Shown: one piece after another, positions 20,101 through 30,551 of the stretch
Layout: each line of letters starts with the position of its first letter
Numbering within the stretch: position 1 is the stretch's first letter
Origin: Cercophora sp. LCS_1
Taxonomy: Eukaryota; Ascomycota; Sordariomycetes; Sordariales; Lasiosphaeriaceae
Reading direction: 5' to 3'
Length of the DNA stretch: 64,000 nucleotides
NCBI GenBank assembly: GCA_036250225.1
Contig: JAPZLL010000020.1
Location: 558,001 to 622,000, forward strand
The notes under the pieces: generated by a model
What the model was told of the DNA's origin: nothing
What the model saw: only the letters and a program-made list of their open reading frames with translations
Database searches by the model: none
Program-made: the position numbers and the translations under genes

Positions 20101-21162
20101 GGATCAGATAACCTTGAAGAAAGTGGCAAAGAAACTTTCGAATACACCTTTGAAGCAATCTTTCACGACATTCGGACGATGAAGCTCTGGGAAGCAGCCA
20201 GAGCAACGAGCGCCGCCCCACTGTACTTTGCCCCGCTAGACCATAATGGCGTGCAATACTGGGACGGCGGTCTTTACTTCAACAACCCGGCCCATGTGGT
20301 TATGTCCGAGGCTAAGCTGATATGGCCTTCCACAGAAGGGAAACGTCCGGATATCCTGCTGTCTGTTGGAAATGGTTTCACAAGTGGCACAAGTCGCCAC
20401 CAAGCCGCGTCTACAGAGGCCCCCCTTGGTAAGAAAAGCCGCGTAAAAGCCGGTCGTGAGTTCTTCCTCGACATTTTCGCGCACCTCTTAACTCTCAAGA
20501 ATCGGCTCGAGAAGAACATGGACTCAGAGGCCATCTGGGTGGACCGTTTCGGCGACCTGGCCAAACAACACCCTACTCGATACGTCCGGCTCAACCCGAA
20601 GGCCAATGGCACACTCCCTCGGCTTGACGACCTAGAAGCCTTGGGAGACAGCGGAGCCCTCCAGTGTATATCCAAGGAGTACTTGGGAAACGTAGACAAC
20701 CAAAAGAAAATCGACACTGCGTTTCTTACCCTGGTCGCCACATCATTCTATTTCCATCCCACCGAGAGATCCTACAACGCCCACTCGGGTTTTCTCACCG
20801 TTCAAGGTCAGTTCAATTCATCTGCGGCAGAATGAATCCAAATTAACCACAAAAAAGGTAACATTATGTGCCGGTTCATAAACTCGTCGAGCACCATGAA
20901 GCAGTTTGGTGCGGTGATTGGGAAATTGAAGAATCCCGTCATCGAAATCGTGAGGCCAAACTACGAGAGGCTGGAGCTGGATGAGGAGATAATCAGTAAG
21001 ATGGAGGAGCTAGGACACTTCCAACTGCCTGCTCAGGTGAATCTCCCCGAGTATACCTCCGAGGTCGACATTCGACTGGTGGTGGATGGTCTTGGACAAG
21101 AGTCGATCAGTGGGTTCCCCATGGAGCTGAACTTTAGACACGGAAATCAGGGGGCAGTTTGA
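17160..21162 (+). CDS. Zinc finger-GTPase-RING-like-patatin phospholipase fusion (1256 aa)
   Basis: Five exons: 17160-17419, 17476-19864, 19942-20047, 20096-20806 and 20858-21162. All introns are GT-AG and the total is 1257 codons including the stop. Domain order follows. Residues 44-80 are a B-box-like zinc finger (CQEC, CEKC, CEDC, then two His). Residues about 155-480 are a P-loop GTPase, with GDTGAGKSS at 160-168, DSEG at 232-235 and NKCD at 355-358. Residues from C696 are CFWC plus CRHAICTPC, a shortened RING-like finger. Residues about 765-1100 are a patatin lipase, with DGGGVRG at 769, GTSAGG with Ser806 as nucleophile, and DGG with Asp975, so the catalytic dyad is intact. The predicted role is a nucleotide-regulated phospholipase. 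Patatin domains are known effector modules of fungal NLR-like and bacterial antiphage proteins. Related fungal entries are often labelled FabD/lysophospholipase-like. Confidence 0.9.
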
Positions 21163-21342
21163 GGCCGTTGGGCAGGTGTTTGGGTTTTCTTTCACCATCC
21201 AGCATTCTCGGATATTGGGGTCTTGTACTGTTTTCAGTGTCAAGCACAATTCAACCTGACGTTTTCTTTTGACCCGAATTATCTGGTATAATTACCTAGG
21301 GATGCCAAAAAATGATGCTTGGAAGTAGGGAGTGACCGGGAG

Positions 21343-22861
21343 TTAAGCGCTCTTGGGCTTTCTCCCATAGACATACCGCACCCTCAAGTACGAGTGTATG
21401 CTCCGGTCCTTCAGCTCCTTGCGCGTCCTCATGAGAAAAATCTGATACTCATTCGCCCCCCAGTTGAGCACCTGATTCCACATAAAGGTCGAATACCCTA
21501 CTCAAGTCTTAGCAGTTTGCGCAAACTCAACTTGACAGTGACGACCAGTCAAAGCAGCTGCGGCCAGATATCGACTCACCTTCGAGGTCATTCTCCAACG
21601 TCAGCCTCACAAACTGTCCCACCTCCGCCAGCTTCGCATCAGCCGGCCACCCACCAACCGGTAACTGCTCCCATTAAATTAGTTTAGCCTCCCCTCTCAC
21701 CGCAAAAAGCCTCAGCGCCTACCTTATAATCAACAGTCTTGACATCCACAAACCCCGCACCCTCCAGCCCCCGTCTCTGCAAATCCTCACCAAGAACCGT
21801 AAACGGCCGTCCAATCTTCTCCCCCGTCTCCTTACACATCTTCCCCCACAACGCCAACGCCGAATCAGGTTGTACGGTACCATCATCGCTGACAAAATCC
21901 ACCTCTACTTCACCGCTCTGCACCCACCCGCCGGGAACACAGGCGCGGAACGCATTGGCGAAAAGCTGCGGCCAATCGGCGATGGCACCGAAGAGGTAGC
22001 GCATGTGGATGAAATCAAAGGTGTTGGCGTCCCAGGTCCAGGGATGGACTGTTGCGTCGTCGATTTCGAAGCGGACGTTAGGCGGTACCCACGTTGGTTG
22101 GGTTGGGGAGAGGTCGGTGCCGGTTACCGAGGCGGAGGGGTGGGAGTCGGCAAAGTCGCTGTGGTTTTGTTAGTGAGTGAGTATGGTGAGGAGGTAAGGG
22201 GGAGAAGGGGGACGGACATTGCCCAGATGCCTGTTGTTGTTAGTTATCGGTGTTTTGTTTAAGGTGTAGAGGGGGGGGGGGAGGGGGGGGAGTTACCTGT
22301 TCCTGTGCCGACGTCGAGGACTTTCTATGTGGTGTCAGGCATCCTTCAATGATGGTTGCTGCTCAATGAGGGAAGGAGGGAGGATACAAACCTGGATGTT
22401 CTCTTCGATGGGCGCGAGATAGAGCTTCCCGTCAAGGAGAAGGGTTAAGTAGTGGTGTCTACGTACTACGGTGAGAGAAGGTTTCCCAATACCCATATAG
22501 CGACTGCCTACGTGATATCAACAGACTGGTTCTGTCGCTCATCGTTGGGCGCGTAGTAGTCCGAGTTATGGCGGTCGCTGTGATAGGTGCGTCCCTTGAT
22601 GGTGCGGTACTGGAGAATGCTCGACGAGACCGACGCGGTGGAGCTGAAGCTACAGGCGACGATTCATCATCAGCAGTCAAACCGGCTCCTTGAAGCTTTC
22701 AGCACTCACGTATCCTCGTCAAGTATGGCCGAATCTGCATCGCCGTCGTCGATGGGATGGACGGGCGCCAGGTCGGCCTGCGGGGAATGACTCGGGGATT
22801 TGCTAGGCGACTTTGGGGACCTAGCTTTTGGACTTGGTGTCTCAGCCGCCTGTTCCGCCAT
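21343..22861 (-). CDS. LaeA-like SAM-dependent methyltransferase (357 aa)
   Basis: Eight exons: 22710-22861, 22512-22649, 22392-22458, 22297-22324, 22218-22230, 21723-22158, 21580-21664 and 21343-21497. All introns are GT-AG and the total is 358 codons including the stop. The protein has a Ser/Pro-rich N-terminus, then HHYLTLLLDGKLYLAPI, the SAM-binding motif KVLDVGTGTGIWAIDFAD, the acidic loop GTDLSPTQPTWVPPN, FEIDDA, and FIHMRYLFGAIADW. This is the usual layout of the large fungal family that includes the secondary-metabolism regulator LaeA. Exon 5 is only 13 nt. It restores the glycine-rich motif, which supports its reality. The intron before it contains a long C/G homopolymer. The substrate is unknown; most paralogues of LaeA have no assigned role. 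Confidence 0.88.
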
Positions 22862-23302
22862 CGTGGGTGTTGATGTTAACCGCTAAAGGTATTGCCTCTA
22901 CACGAAGACGCTTGCAAAAGGCCCAGGGTATTTGGAGATGGAATTAGGATTGAGGGAAATAACGCCGCCTCCGCGCGGGGTCACCCTTTGTCGGTGCATT
23001 TTGACCGAGGCCGACATGGTATTGACAGGGATAAGTCACCGTGCATGCATGCTCTCGGGTGTCGCCGCGACCCTGGACATCCGAAAAGGGAGGGAAAACT
23101 GCAAGGGGTTGCAGCGTATGCAAGGGGCCAGGTTATGTAACGGAATGGCGCACGCAAAAGGCGTAATTCGCTCGCTTGGGTTGCTGTCTCAGTCTCCCAC
23201 CGTCGAGGCACTCGGCGTAACTATTATCTATGGGTCAACCAAGCGTGTTTCGGAATGCCGTTGTCCATGGGCCAATAGGCTACCTAATGCAATCAAGAGA
23301 TA
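22862..23302. other. Intergenic, methyltransferase promoter side
   Basis: About 440 bp between the methyltransferase start and the stop of the LRR-like gene. No gene or clear core-promoter element seen. Confidence 0.4.
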
Positions 23303-24256
23303 CTAAGAGCGCATCAACTTGTCCAAGACTCCGCCATACTCTGGCCACTCTGGTAGATACAGTTTCGACCTCTCGGTAGTCAACTCGACAATGCCTGCCT
23401 CGTTCTTCCTGATGTGGACCGAAGATGCAAATACCGAGAACTGGCATCGGTCTTCATACGAACGACGCGGGAATCGGACCTCCAGATGATTCAACACCGA
23501 ACCGTTGTCCTGCATCTTGTCGAAGAGCTTCAGAGCCAGTTGCTCGCGAGGTTGCATGTTCGGAGCACCAAAGCTGGTCGGGCCGTACGCGTTCCACGAG
23601 CGCGCCCCGGCGAAAACCGAAGCTCCGTCGGGAAGACAAACGTTGATAAGAACGGACTCGAGACCACGAGCCTTGGCTAACTCGCCCACAACCGACTCTG
23701 TCACCTGCTGTTGGGAGCCCGTGCCGGACACCAGTTCCTCCGCCTCCGTAATGTCAATATCCAACTCCAGTTGCTTCAAACTCCTGAGTCGTTCAATTGC
23801 CTCACGTGTGGTAGTAGGCGTCCACACAAGGGAGCGGGAAGATTGAGGCGGGGTGTGAATAGCCAAACTGCGCAGAAAGCTCGCGTGCTGAAAGATAGCC
23901 GGCCAGATGGCGGACGCATCGGGCTCGTAATTGATGACGGAGAGCTCCTCGAGGTTCCCGATTGACGAGATGAAGCTTCGCACGATGTCCAGGTCTTCGC
24001 AGCCAATCCCGCAAAGATCCGGCACCTTGTGGCGGCTCAGTGATGTCTGGAACTTTTGTATCTTGGCGACGCCTTCGGGGACGCTGAGGCGTAGGTCCTG
24101 CATGAGAGCGCCTGGACATGTTCTGCCGAAATCGAGGTTGCCGGAGCTGATATCCATGATGCGATCACGGCGGGCGAATTGGGTGTAGGACGACTGTTGC
24201 GGTACCCGGCGGGAGGCAAGTGTGAGGAGGGTGCGAAAAGTGTATGGTTGGTTCAT
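23303..24256 (-). CDS. Leucine-rich, F-box-tail-like protein (317 aa)
   Basis: Single open frame from ATG 24256 (MNQPYTFRTLLTLAS). It contains spaced leucine-rich segments such as IGNLEELSVINYEP, ASFLRSLAIHTPP and RLRSLKQLELDIDI. These resemble the irregular LRR portion that follows an F-box in many fungal proteins. No F-box is visible at the N-terminus, so the protein may be a fragment or a divergent stand-alone LRR protein. No catalytic motif was seen. Substrate recognition or a degenerate copy are both possible. Confidence 0.55.
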   Translation of the reverse strand: MNQPYTFRTLLTLASRRVPQQSSYTQFARRDRIMDISSGNLDFGRTCPGALMQDLRLSVPEGVAKIQKFQTSLSRHKVPDLCGIGCEDLDIVRSFISSIGNLEELSVINYEPDASAIWPAIFQHASFLRSLAIHTPPQSSRSLVWTPTTTREAIERLRSLKQLELDIDITEAEELVSGTGSQQQVTESVVGELAKARGLESVLINVCLPDGASVFAGARSWNAYGPTSFGAPNMQPREQLALKLFDKMQDNGSVLNHLEVRFPRRSYEDRCQFSVFASSVHIRKNEAGIVELTTERSKLYLPEWPEYGGVLDKLMRS

Positions 24257-24711
24257 CTTGGATAGTGGTTGGTTCTTGTTCAATTTTTTGTTCGGCGCTG
24301 CATTTTATGTCGGTGTTTGGCGAATGGTGCTGGTTTGGTTCCCAGCTGCGCCACCCAGGTTGCCTGGCGGGGAGCCCGAGGCTTTTCCCCCTGAGCGCAT
24401 CTTCATCGGAGCCCTCGGGAAGGATTTAGGCACCCGCCCCGGTTTTAAAATGGCAGTGAAACTTCGCCCTGTTCTCACAGAGTTCATAACACAATTCCGT
24501 GGTACTTGTGAAATGAACTCCCCTGGGATGCGCAAGTTTTTTATTTGCACTGGTAAGCGGTTGAGCAAGCACACATTCCCCCCAGCGGAAGGTGCGAGAC
24601 AGACAGGCGCACAGCTTTGGTGCCCAACGAGGGCAGGCGCACTTGGCTGCCTGACCAGGAACCCCTCCCCACCCCAACATCTGCAAATTCCCAAGCTCAA
24701 TCCCTGACACC
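24257..24711. other. Intergenic between LRR-like gene and HET pseudogene
   Basis: About 450 bp. No gene recognised. CAAT-like and TATA-like motifs are not distinctive. Confidence 0.4.
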
Positions 24712-26983
24712 ATGTCAACCAGAGCCTCTTCCAGTGGCGCATCGCAAAATCAGCAAACGCGCGGCATCATGGACACTGAAAATCAATCAACAAGGGCATT
24801 TGTCAAAAAGGTCATCGCTCTGGAGGGCAAGAATGGGTTGAAGTAATATGTTTCCTCCATGGCGGGGTAGTGCTAAGAGACGCCGAGTTTGAAGTGAGGA
24901 AAAAAGTGGTGAATGCCATCAAGCCAACCAGGACCGAAAAACCCAAGAAGGTATGTCAAGCCATAGTCTACGAACACGACTTGGAGCACTGACGTGTCCT
25001 TGTTACTGTAGAAATTCAATTATCGTCCCCTCTCGCGGGCAGATCCGCACTCGTCAAATCCCCGGTACATCCGCCTGCTTGAATTGCTCCCAGGGGCTCG
25101 GGGGCAGCCTATTTCCTGCAAACTCTCCCACGTTACTGTCGAGGAAGCTGTCGACAAGTATGATGCCCTGTAGCTTGTTTGGGGCGAAGACAAGGAGCCG
25201 GCCGAGATCTTGTCCAACGGCCGCCGCTCGCGTATCGAAGCAGGGCTCAAGCTCGCCCTTGTCGATCTCAGGGGTCCCTTTTAGTCCCGAACCCTTTGGG
25301 TGGATTCTATCTGCATCAACCAGAAGGACGACGCTGAGAAAGAACAGCAAGTTACCACCATGGGAGACATCTATCGGAATGCCGCCCAGACAGTCGTCTG
25401 GGTGGGTGACCGCGACTTCCGTCATGCTGCGGCTACAGCCGTCAAGGCCTTGAACGTCGCGTCAGCCACAATGCTCCACACCGCCCGCGACTTTAGTGAA
25501 ATGCTGAACATGCACGCCGTGCTCCACGGCGTACTTGCTCCAGTCGCGAACCACAGGTGGTGGACAAGAGCGTGGACAACCCAAGAGATCCTCCTCGCAA
25601 AACGAGCAACCATCGTTGAGGGTCGGTACAATACCAGCTACCAATCGGCTGTAGACTCCGCAACAAGGGAGGGCCTATTGACCGACAATGAAGTTGAATG
25701 GGGTTCGATACCGCTTGACACCCTGGAGTTGCCCCTAAAACCGTTCCGAACACTTCGATCTCTTCAAAACCCACCCGTCTTCAATACAGCCGCATATAAA
25801 CTCTTGTTCTACCTCCTCCAGACCAGGTTTCGCGCGTCAACGGACCCCCGGGACAAGATCTACTCACTGCTAGGCTTGCTCGCAACCAAAGACACCTCGA
25901 CACTTGGCATTCATCTAAACTACGATTCGCCCGCTGCCCCAGGTGATGACTCTATGGTAGATGGTAGTCGATTTGTACACGAGCACCGCCAGACGAATGA
26001 TTGAGGTTTCTAACAACCTCGATCTTTTCAGTGCCTGTGGACTTCCAGCAGGCGCTGGCTCTCGGCGTTTGCCCTCGTGGGCGCCAGACTGGGAATTCGG
26101 TCGGAACTCATTGGTTTTCCCCCTGATCGAGGACGCCAAGGGCCTCCCGCGGACAACTCATGCATCTGGCCGGACAGCTGTGGACGTCGCGTGGGAAGAT
26201 GGTGGAAAGACCCTTGTGATTAAAGGCCACGCTGTTGATGCCCTCACCAAACTCAGTTGTCGAAGCGACTTCCAGCCCGACCTTGACGAACTTTTCCCTC
26301 AACTCTCCCCGGAAGATAATGATAATAGCGAAACCGAAAGCTACTGTTCGACTTGTAGGGAGTCAAGTCCAGAGCGTGACCAAACAGTCCGCAACAAACG
26401 AAAGCCGGGATTCTTGAAGGAGATGCGAACAAAGATGGAGTTTGCTCGAGGAATGCCCAGAGATTTCGCCGAGATGGGGCACGGTGCTTGTTTCCAGTGG
26501 CAGCGATTCGTCAACGATGTTCAACCAAAAAACGTGGCCAGAATGGACGCCACGACCACATATCACATGACACTCTGCGCCGGAACACTGGTCCCGGGAA
26601 GCGGTATTGACGAAACAAAGGCCCTTTTCGATGCATGGTTGCGTAAACTTGAAGCGAGGAGGGCCCCGACTGAAAAATGGAGCATTCAAGACGGGATCCG
26701 GTATATGAAGGGTATCATCGAGAGCGATGGGAAATTCTACAAGTACATGACCGACACAACTGGTCGAAGGCTTGGGTTCACTAAGCAAAGTCGACTTTGC
26801 CTTTTACCCGTGTTAGCTGAGCCTGACGATCTTCTGGTCATCGCGAAGGGCGCGAAGGTGCCACTCGTGCTCCGATCACTCGGTGGCGGATACATGGAGG
26901 TCGTAGGGGAAGCCTATGTCTACGGCATCATGGATGGTGAAGTATTCGAGGAGGGTCGATGCGTGTCGTACAAGATCCGTTGA
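24712..26983 (+). pseudogene. HET-domain protein, inactivated
   Basis: The HET fold is recognisable: IRLLELLPGA, EEAVDKYDAL, VWGEDKEPAEI, LWVDSICINQKD, then GDIYRNAAQTVVWVGD and WWTRAWTTQEILLAK. An intron at 24951-25011 joins EKPKK to KFNYRPLS in frame. The frame is then interrupted by TAG at 25171-25173 (where YDALSYVWG is expected) and TAG at 25282-25284. At about 25950-25970 a 7-bp unit (ATGGTAG) is tandemly duplicated and shifts the frame. Downstream, 25961-26983 continues the normal C-terminal part (ARRMIEVSNNLDLFSACG, LPSWAPDWEF and so on). The 5' start near 24712 is uncertain. HET proteins trigger cell death in vegetative incompatibility; this copy should be silent. Confidence 0.85.
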
Positions 26984-27369
26984 TCGGTGGATCGAAAGGA
27001 ATGATGCCTGGCGCATCAACATGCAGAAGTTGTGTCGTTACCGGCAACATCGCAGGGTTCGTCGAAATTAATACCCAGATGTAGATGCCGCACCAATGTT
27101 GAGGCTCGACCGCAGAGATAAGGGCCGGCACTGACGCCGGTGCTGCGCCGCATGTGGGTTGCATCAAGAAGCCCGGCATGTTAGCGAGCGAATGAGAAGC
27201 GTGGTGTACTGGGTGATAAAGCCGGACACCGAGCAGCTGAACTCTTGGATATTGATTTCAACGGTCTGCAGGTCGCTCAGCTTGCCGGCTTGTGTGAGAG
27301 GGCCAGATCTCCCCCCGCTCCCTGCCGTGTTCACGGGCGGACAATTGCAAGTCCCGTCATGTGCTAAAT
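26984..27369. other. Intergenic, no gene recognised
   Basis: About 385 bp between the HET pseudogene and the membrane-protein gene. Only short shadow frames. Confidence 0.4.
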
Positions 27370-29256
27370 ATGGGCCCTACCCTTGACCTGGCTTCATCCA
27401 CACAAGCCATGGACAGAACACCGGACAAAACCCTCGCCAATTCATGGGTCTCCGAGGTAACCTCGATGATGACCAGGGATGATTTATCGACTTGCATCCT
27501 ACCGATCGAGTCGACCAATACCAGCACCCAGCCAAACACGAGGGGCTCAAGATGGTATCGGGTTCTCCTATGGGTTGTTTTTGCCATTTGGGTTTCGTTT
27601 CTTTGTTGGCTTCTTGTCTTTCTAACCAGAGTCTCCCTCTCCGGTCCTTTTCTCGGAACGGCATGTCGGCCAGATGGCTCCTTTAGCCCCTTTGGCGACG
27701 ACTTCAGATGGTGGTCCAAGGGTGGCTTTTTCCAGATAACGATTGGATTCGGACCCTTGACGTTTGTTCAGGTCAAGGCGATTGATGTCGTCTGGGATTT
27801 GGTGAGACGCTAGGCTCTCTTGCTCTCTTCGCCACCATCACTGACCTCTCGCTGACCTCTCTTGGCCAGGTTGTCGGCCGTCTGGGCCAAGCGATCTTGG
27901 TCTGCATCTCCTGGAGAGCATTCGCCGACTACGTTGCGACTCTGATAGCCACTCATCCAATCACTTACTCGTCGTTTTGGGTTATCTTTCTGCACCAAGA
28001 AGCGTCGCTTGCGTCACTGTTTTCTGTCACTCGCGACACACTCCCTGGCGGGCCGGGGTTCCTTCACTCCAAGATGGCAACGGCGTTTGTGATATCGACC
28101 ATGTTATACATTATTTCGTTTCCGACACTCGTCAGCTCAATGTCGGGATATACACCTGCCAACGAGGCCTTTGTGAAGGCCAGAGACTCGTCGCTCATAC
28201 CGTTTTCAGAGTTCCACAAAACTGCGTTTGTCATTCACAACGGTGACGGGATTGGCCTGGGAAAAGACTATGTTGTACCCTACGTTAGACAGGCAAACTC
28301 ACCGCGAGATCCGACTGTGTACCAAGGGGTCCCGTCTGATACGGATCTTGCTTGCCCGTATAAGCTTGGGGATGAACAGGCAAGGGCTTGTAGCATGATT
28401 GATGAAGCCTCAGCTTGTAAGTCCTGCCTACAAACTCCTCACATCGCTTTCCATCTTTATTTCCTGACTGACTGATAGCCTGCCAGACATCAACACCTAC
28501 GGTCTAGCCAACTCATCCATCCCCTCAAAATGGCAAAACCTCACCCTCAACATCACCCTAAACATCACGCCCTTCTACTTCCAGGTCCTTGCTGACCGAA
28601 ATGATCTCTACGGGTCCGCCTGGTTGCAGAAAGACCCCAGCAGAAGAGCCTACAGCGCCAAAGACCAGGTCTACCTCCTCGACTACATCAAAGCAAACGG
28701 CACCTGCCAACCCGTCACGATCGACCAACCCTGCGACGCCGACGTATCCGACGCAGACTCATGCAGCATCCAGATGTACCTCTGGGGCTTCTCCTACATC
28801 CAGCTCTTCCTCAACGCCATCCTTCTCATCCTTTGGACCGTCGGCGTCTTTATCGTGTGGCACAAGGCGCATTTGAAACTACCGCTTTGCGACTATCCCG
28901 AGGTTCCGAGGGGTTGGAAAGCGGTCAGGGAGCTCAGTCATGCCATGGACAAGGGGTTCGATGACTTTGATATCGATGCTGATGGGGTAACCGATTCTCG
29001 ACTTAAGAATGAGATTCGGAGACGTATGAAAGGGGGACGTATTGGACTCAGGGGAACGCTGGAGCGGCCTGATAATGGGTTTCGGGCGTATATGCCCAGG
29101 GAGAAGGGAAAGTGGATGAAGCGGGGATTGATCGTGTATGCTGCCGGGTTGGTTGCCGTTTTCTTTACTGGGATGTACATATTAACTACGAGGGAGACAA
29201 ACGCTGTTGTGAAGGGGAAAGTTTGGATACCGCCGGACAACAAGCTTATTGGGTAG
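27370..29256 (+). CDS. Multipass membrane protein of unknown function (582 aa)
   Basis: Exons 27370-27801, 27870-28416 and 28487-29256 are joined by introns 27802-27869 and 28417-28486. The reading frame is continuous to TAG at 29256. About six hydrophobic segments are visible, including RVLLWVVFAIWVSFLCWLLV, the block around FQITIGFGPLTFVQ, FVISTMLYIISFPTLV, IQLFLNAILLILWTVGVFI and GLIVYAAGLVAVFFTGMYIL. The segment AIDVVWDLVVGRLGQAILV is a signature I associate with a large, uncharacterised fungal membrane-protein family. The loop before the fourth helix is long, Cys- and Asn-containing (NLTLNITLNIT) and probably extracellular and glycosylated. ATG 27370 was chosen; ATG 27409 is also in frame. 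No function is assigned. Confidence 0.75.
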
Positions 29257-29480
29257 AATGTAGAGTGCGGAGACAATTGCATTGCAGAGCATTTAGCGAA
29301 GGAAGCGAGGGCAACCAGGGGACTGAATGCCCGGCGGGAGCCCAGACGGATTGGTTTCCAGCCCCGGGCAGTAAACAAGCTCACATTGGGGGGTTGTGAT
29401 GTTTTCCAAGGCCAACTGCACAAGCAAAAATGAAGGGACCTACATAGATACACGTAAAAGAAACGGGCAAAAAAGCAAAA
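29257..29480. other. 3' flank of the membrane-protein gene
   Basis: About 220 bp with no gene, leading into the truncated 5S copy. Confidence 0.35.
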
Positions 29481-29533
29481 ACATACAACACCGGGGATTC
29501 GCTGGTCGTCACCGACCCAACTACTAATCCAGC
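29481..29533 (-). pseudogene. Truncated 5S rRNA copy (3' 53 nt)
   Basis: The reverse complement is identical, base for base, to the last 53 nt of the complete 5S gene at 15986-16104, starting at GCTGGATTAGTAGTTGG. The remaining 66 nt of the 5' side are absent and replaced by unrelated sequence. The 3' flank again has T runs. Perfect identity of the retained part argues for a recent truncation or gene-conversion activity. Without box A it should not be transcribed. Confidence 0.9.
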
Positions 29534-29886
29534 CCTTATAAGAAACAGCTATACGAGCGGGGGGGTCCAAATTTTGGTGTCAAGGCTTTAAGAAATGGAA
29601 CCCATTCCTCCTCCACCAACCCAATACAGCGGCTAACTCTTGGCACCGTTTCACCCACCATAAACGGAACCAACGGTTTTTCTTACTGTTTTCCCCAAAA
29701 GTTTTTGTACATTATATTACTAATTACACCCTCTAAAAGGTTCCCCCTTTACTTCCATTTATTTTCAAATTGTTTAAGCTTATATATTGCAAAGATTTAA
29801 TTATTTTAGTAAAGGTAATTAACCCCCAACTAAGAGAGTTAATAGATATAAAGATGGACAATACGACTACTTATACTTTTGGATTT
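29534..29886. other. AT-rich repeat debris
   Basis: About 350 bp that breaks the 5S copy at one side and abuts a probable LTR at the other. It is clearly more AT-rich than the genes, with no frame of interest. Composition suggests a mutated transposon fragment, possibly affected by repeat-induced point mutation. Confidence 0.4.
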
Positions 29887-30145
29887 TGTGACGGTTGACC
29901 AGCCCTGCCACTGCCAGGCAGCTGTCGAGGACTGCAAGCCTGCATGGTGGGGGAAGCCACTGCCCCACCACGTCAGAAGGGCCGTGCGCCTCACTGCCCT
30001 CTGTGGGACCCACCCTGGATATTTATTCCACTCAGGAAAGCCAAAGGCAAAGCCTTTTCCTTTCCTTTCTCCTTCGTAGCAATATTACGTTAGCTTATCT
30101 GACTCACTGCCGGAGCGCCTGTGACCAGCCAGTAGGACTGTGACA
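29887..30145. mobile_element. Probable solo LTR (about 259 bp)
   Basis: A GC-richer block that begins TGTGACGGTTGACC and ends GGACTGTGACA, thus with TG...CA ends inside a short inverted repeat (TGTGAC...). It contains a TATTTATT box near its middle (about 30020). Length and ends fit an LTR of a Ty3-like element. No internal reverse-transcriptase region is adjacent, and a flanking duplication is not evident, so the call is tentative. Confidence 0.4.
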
Positions 30146-30551
30146 GGTAATAACAATAACGGTAAAAAATACTAATAAAGCCATATTAATAAAGTTGTAC
30201 AAGTAGAGACGGCTGTGCAGGCTAGCTCACCCTAGCTCAGGAGCGGGTCAGGATTATATATAAATATGGAAATTGCTGAGGGCAACTTTGGGGAAAACAA
30301 CGTGCTGTTGTCATGCGGAGAAGAGAATAAAGGACTCGGTACCAACAAAAAATGATAATAATGGGAAGCGGCCAAGATTGATGGAGTCGGGGACAACGGG
30401 TGATTAGAATAGGCGTTTTCACAGTTCTCATACATAGGTAGGTAGTGTCTTGAAGCCATATATTACGTATTTCATTAAATACTACCGCTGCCACCTTTTC
30501 ATGTACTCATAATCTCATTCATCCCTCCCCAACAAACTTGTCTCTCGGTAT
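30146..30551. other. AT-rich interval, no gene
   Basis: About 400 bp with AT-rich stretches and no gene. It forms the 3' flank of the Bys1-like gene. Confidence 0.4.
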
